A stretch of DNA of 21,107 nucleotides, from NCBI GenBank assembly GCA_011763485.2, contig JAANSK020273268.1, positions 1 through 21,107 on the forward strand, in the 5' to 3' direction. Positions 18,549 to 21,107 of this stretch are shown in pieces. The notes beneath the pieces were generated by a model. The model ran no database searches. It had not been told where the DNA came from and saw only the letters and a list, made by a program, of their open reading frames with translations. Every line of letters starts with the position of its first letter. Positions within the stretch are counted from its first letter, which is position 1. Origin of the DNA: Isoetes engelmannii. Its lineage: Eukaryota; Streptophyta; Lycopodiopsida; Isoetales; Isoetaceae. The translations under genes and the position numbers were made by a program.

Positions 18549-19064
18549 CATTTGGGTTGAGTTGAAACGTGGAAATCTATCTGCAGAAGGAACACGAAAC
18601 ATCTGTGTCGTATTGTTTGGGCAAAGTTATCATCAAAACATGTGAGTGGTTGCGGAATCAATATGCGGAAACACGAAACGTATGTATTATGTTAAACTTC
18701 CTAGTTTACTATGAAAACATAAGAGAGACAATGATGCACCACAACACAAGACATGTTTATTCAATGTAGGAGTACATGTATATATAGTACCATAAAGGTA
18801 AAGGTTAAAGGTAAAGGCTAAAGGCGTCACAAAGGCCAAGTCTAAATATAGACTGGCGCCAGCGAATTTAGTCCTTTACCAAATAATATAAGATATAGAA
18901 AATATTATGTCTCTAAATGTAAGAAGACCAATTCACAAAACATCGCAGATTGTAGATGAATTCCCCACCTGCGAATTTAGTCTCGCACTTGGATAAAAAA
19001 TAACTTTGGTGGTCACAAAGGAAAAAACCCGAGTGCTACAATTTTCTAATATCTCATCTGATTG
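18549..19064. other. Non-coding, possible remnant of copia LTR or flank
   Basis: No gene is supported. It lies immediately downstream (minus strand) of the copia RNase H, where a 3' LTR would be expected, but no clear polypurine tract plus TG start can be set. Visible items are a run of TAAAGG(T/C) repeats at about 18792-18827, the small palindrome AGTCTA-AATA-TAGACT at about 18840, and two copies of GCGAATTTAGTC (18862-18873 and 18971-18982). Confidence 0.35.
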
Positions 19065-19400
19065 TCAAGGACACCAAGAGCTCGAACATTGTCTTGATTT
19101 TTCACCTAGTGACTTAGTAAGAATGTCTGCAACCATATCAGTAGTCGGGCAATATTCCAATCGAAGTAGACGCTTTGCAACTTCAAGCTTAATATGCTCA
19201 ATATGCTTGGATTTGGAATGTAAAACTTCGTCATTCGAGAATGCAATAGCACTTTGATTGTCACACATAAGTATACTCAGTCCACCTTGAGTTTGACGTA
19301 AGCACTCTAGTAAACTTCGTAACCAAACAAGCTCTCGGCTTGCCAAAGATGCATATGTTACAGATATAGAATGTATTTCTGATAATACTATAGCAATGTT
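19065..19400 (-). pseudogene. Ty1/copia RNase H domain, minus strand
   Basis: The reading SVTYASLASRELVWLRSLLE, ILMCDNQSAIAFSNDEVLH, SKSKHIEHIKLEVAKRL and TTDMVADILTKSLGEK is the C-terminal RNase H of a copia polyprotein. The catalytic Asp of CDNQSAI and the Asp of ADILTK are present, while the usual Ser/Thr-x-AEY block is degraded to VTYASLA. The open frame continues upstream to 19523 but loses similarity past about 19400, where a repeat with the motif TTGATGCTGGTGT begins. Confidence 0.85.
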
Positions 19401-19575
19401 GATGCTGGTGTAGTAATAAGGTGTATTACTGATAACACTACACTGTTGTTGATGCTGGTGTGTCAGTGTTTTCTTTAATTCTCTCGAGATGATCAAGATG
19501 GACATGGTCTCTGATAGAACCATTGAAGGTCTATCATTGAGTGATGCAACACTGCTGATGATGCTGGTGGTGCTA
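19380..19575. repeat. Degenerate direct repeats around GTTGATGCTGGTGT
   Basis: A unit TGATAAYACTA...GTTGATGCTGGTGT occurs at 19380-19411 and 19430-19462. A weaker form (GCAACACTGCTGATGATGCTGGTGGTG) lies at about 19546-19573. The repeats fill the gap between the minus-strand RNase H and the plus-strand integrase fragment, at or near the rearrangement junction. Confidence 0.55.
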
Positions 19576-19599
19576 TCCTTTTTTATGTGAAAGGGAGAA

Positions 19600-20103
19600 C
19601 GTGTAGCTCAGCTTTGGGAGCTTTGTGTATGTTCATGTGTGTGGCCCACTACCTTGCATGTTATTTCATCTTGTTTGTAGATGATTTTTCGTGTACAGAT
19701 TGTGTATCTTTTATCTCCACGAAATCTCAAGTCTTCACCAAGTTTTGAAGGGTTTAAGTGTATGGTGGAAACATAGACTGGATAAATGATCAAGTAATTG
19801 CGTATTAATAATGGTGGGGAATCCACATCTATTCCATTCAAAACTTGTTGTGAAGCGAATGGTATAGTTCGTGAGTATACTATTCCTTATTCTCCTCAGC
19901 AAAATGGTGTTGCTGAGGGCAAAAATCGCACGATCATCAATGTTGTTCGATGTATGTCTATCCATGCTGGAAGAAACTTGATCTAGTTGGTCTAAAAACT
20001 ATATTTGTCGGCTATGCTATAGCGGCACGGGGATATCGATTTTATGATATTGCTACACGTCGAATCATTATTAGTCGTGATGCATTCGTGATTTTCCATT
20101 ACT
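19600..20103 (+). pseudogene. Ty1/copia integrase fragment, plus strand
   Basis: Blocks of the copia integrase appear in order on the plus strand: CYFILFVDDFS then STKSQVFTKF (about 19660-19745), NNGGESTSIPFKTCC (19807 on; the catalytic Asp of the usual SDNGGE block is Asn) and REYTIPYSPQQNGVAEGKNR with the catalytic Glu (19870-19929). TIFVGYAIAARGYRFYDIAT then ISRDAF (19997-20090) is the usual post-integrase block. Several stops and deletions interrupt it, including one after HAGRNLI at 19986. The orientation is opposite to the RNase H just to the left. Confidence 0.82.
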
Positions 20104-20406
20104 TGATAGTAAGATGAATCCTAATGTGTGTGGGTCTCTCGCTCCTCAAGTTGTGTATCCACAAGTTGTGGATAATGTTATTTCAAATGGGCCCTCCTCG
20201 GTTGCCGGTTGTGAATCCTAGTGTGGATATTGGACCTCTCAAATCCCCATGTTATCAATCCTAATGTGGATCATGGGCTTCTACCTCCTCATATTGAGAA
20301 TGAGTTATTGCAACCTGACATGAATAAAGATTTCATTCAGGAATTTTTGCATGATGGTGCAGATGAGGATCATGATGGCCTATTTGATGTTAACTGAAGT
20401 TTTAAA

Positions 20407-20846
20407 GTGAATGATGATTTCATACAGGAATTTGATTTGCATGATGATACGGATGAATGGAAGCCCACTAGACGGATCTTAGAATATCATTCCGCTTTGA
20501 TGATTAGCGAAGATCCTGTCACAGTAAAAGAGGCTATGTCTTCATCCCAAGCTGAAAATTGGCGCATGGCCATGGAAGCTGAATTTGAATCACTTACAAC
20601 AAAGGTACTTGGGAGATTGTTGAAATTCCTGAAGGACGAAAGTCACTCAAATGTAAATGGGTCTTTCGCTCCAAGTACAAAGCGGATGGTTCTTTTGATA
20701 AGTTCGAAGCAAGGCTTGTAACAAAGCTATGAATAAACTTTCTCACCTGTTGTGTGTCTTATAAGTCGCAGAGTCTTGTTAGCTTTTGCTGCTCAGTTTG
20801 ACTTATTTATACATCAAATGGATGTTAAGACTGCCTTTCTCAAAAT
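20407..20846 (+). pseudogene. Ty1/copia reverse transcriptase N-terminal fragment, plus strand
   Basis: After an acidic linker (DDFIQEFDLHDDTDEWKPTR) the RT start is clear: DPVTVKEAMSSSQAENWRMA, MEAEFESL, and then, after a small deletion and frame change near 20605, sequence equivalent to the usual W-I-V-P-G-K block and CKW. The frame breaks again at about 20720 because a stretch present in the inverted copy is missing here. The last recognisable block is HQMDVKTAFLK at about 20813-20845. The fragment ends exactly where the inverted copy starts. Confidence 0.85.
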
Positions 20847-21107
20847 CTAACAAGACTCGGAGACTTATAAGGTGCACAGCAAATGAGAAAGTTTCTTCAT
20901 AGTCAATACCCGCCACTTGCGAGTATCCCTTTGCTACAAGCCTTGCTTCGAACTTATCAAAAGATCCATCCGCTTTGTACTTGGAGTGAAAGATCCATTT
21001 ACATTTAAGTGACTTTCGTCCTTCAGGAATTTCAACAATCTCCCAAGTACCTTTGTTGATAAGTGATTCAAATTCAGCTTCCATGGCCATGCGCCAATTT
21101 TCAGCTT
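20549..21107. repeat. Fold-back inverted repeat of the copia RT segment
   Basis: The left arm 20549-20782 reappears reverse-complemented at 20847-21107, separated by a 64-nt loop. Both arms begin (outside edge) with AAGCTGAAAATTGGCGCATG and end (inside edge) with CTTGTTAG. The left arm lacks roughly 30 bases near 20720 that the right arm keeps, and scattered substitutions separate the two. The right arm ends at the window edge, so the palindrome may extend further. Confidence 0.92.
20847..21107 (-). pseudogene. Ty1/copia reverse transcriptase fragment, minus strand (inverted copy)
   Basis: Read from the right edge leftwards: AENWRMAMEAEFESLINKGT, WEIVEIPEGRKSLKCKW, KADGSFDKFEARLVAKGYSQ and GIDYEETFS, the beginning of copia RT. 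It is less damaged than its plus-strand partner, keeping the AKGYSQVAGIDYEETF block. Similarity stops at LRVLLDFE, where the frame runs into the loop. It has the same orientation as the RNase H at 19065, so both may come from one minus-strand copia element interrupted by the plus-strand segment. Confidence 0.88.

Noticed and set aside
18971-19064. Copia 3' LTR start and polypurine tract near AGGTGGGGAATT
   Set aside because: No TG dinucleotide start follows the purine run and no partner LTR is in the window.

Overview
The window reads as intergenic DNA from a large, repeat-rich land-plant genome. It holds no intact host gene. It contains the decayed remains of at least four mobile-element types: a Ty3/gypsy chromovirus, an L1-type LINE, Ty1/copia fragments and a CACTA-associated fragment. 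Plant origin rests on a primer-binding site matching the plant initiator tRNA-Met, a chromovirus integrase with a C-terminal chromodomain, an L1 ORF2 ending in a plant-type zf-RVT module, and a DUF8039-like CACTA-associated domain. I cannot name the species. The divergent L1 endonuclease makes me lean, weakly, away from a core angiosperm.

Region 1 (about 1-11035, minus strand) is one large Ty3/gypsy element read from high to low coordinates. It has a 1.74-kb 5' LTR (9300-11035), a tRNA-iMet primer-binding site (9287-9298) and a leader with two hairpin modules. Next comes an unusual 3-kb block of accessory ORFs (A, B, C; about 8609-5633), then gag (5498-4122), protease and RT (about 4135-2700), RNase H (2685-2227), and integrase plus chromodomain (2156-783). 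About 780 bp of non-coding 3' sequence runs off the window edge. The 3' LTR is not present. The element is dead: RT has lost its YxDD box, RNase H has lost a catalytic Asp, the integrase zinc finger has lost a Cys, and there are many frameshifts.

The most interesting feature is ORF A. Its C-terminal ~95 codons encode a recognisable histone H3 fold from alpha-N to alpha-3, broken only by single-base frameshifts. It lies between the LTR/primer-binding site and gag, in the same orientation. ORFs B and C follow it almost as a single reading frame. Copies of a ~65-nt two-tier hairpin lie upstream of ORF A (two copies) and upstream of ORF B (one copy).

Region 2 (about 11036-16836, plus strand) has unresolved flanking DNA, then an L1-type LINE ORF2 (endonuclease, RT, zf-RVT; 12750-16493), a 3' UTR and an A-rich tail ending at 16836. 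It carries several frameshifts and one in-frame TAG. Two short minus-strand coding remnants flank it (11144-11270 and 16964-17389). They may belong to an older minus-strand unit that the LINE split.

Region 3 (about 17390-21107) is a patchwork. A CACTA-associated domain fragment lies at 18318-18548, a minus-strand copia RNase H at 19065-19400, and a plus-strand copia integrase-to-RT fragment at about 19600-20846. The same RT segment is then repeated in inverted orientation (20847-21107), giving a fold-back palindrome with a 64-nt loop that runs off the right edge.
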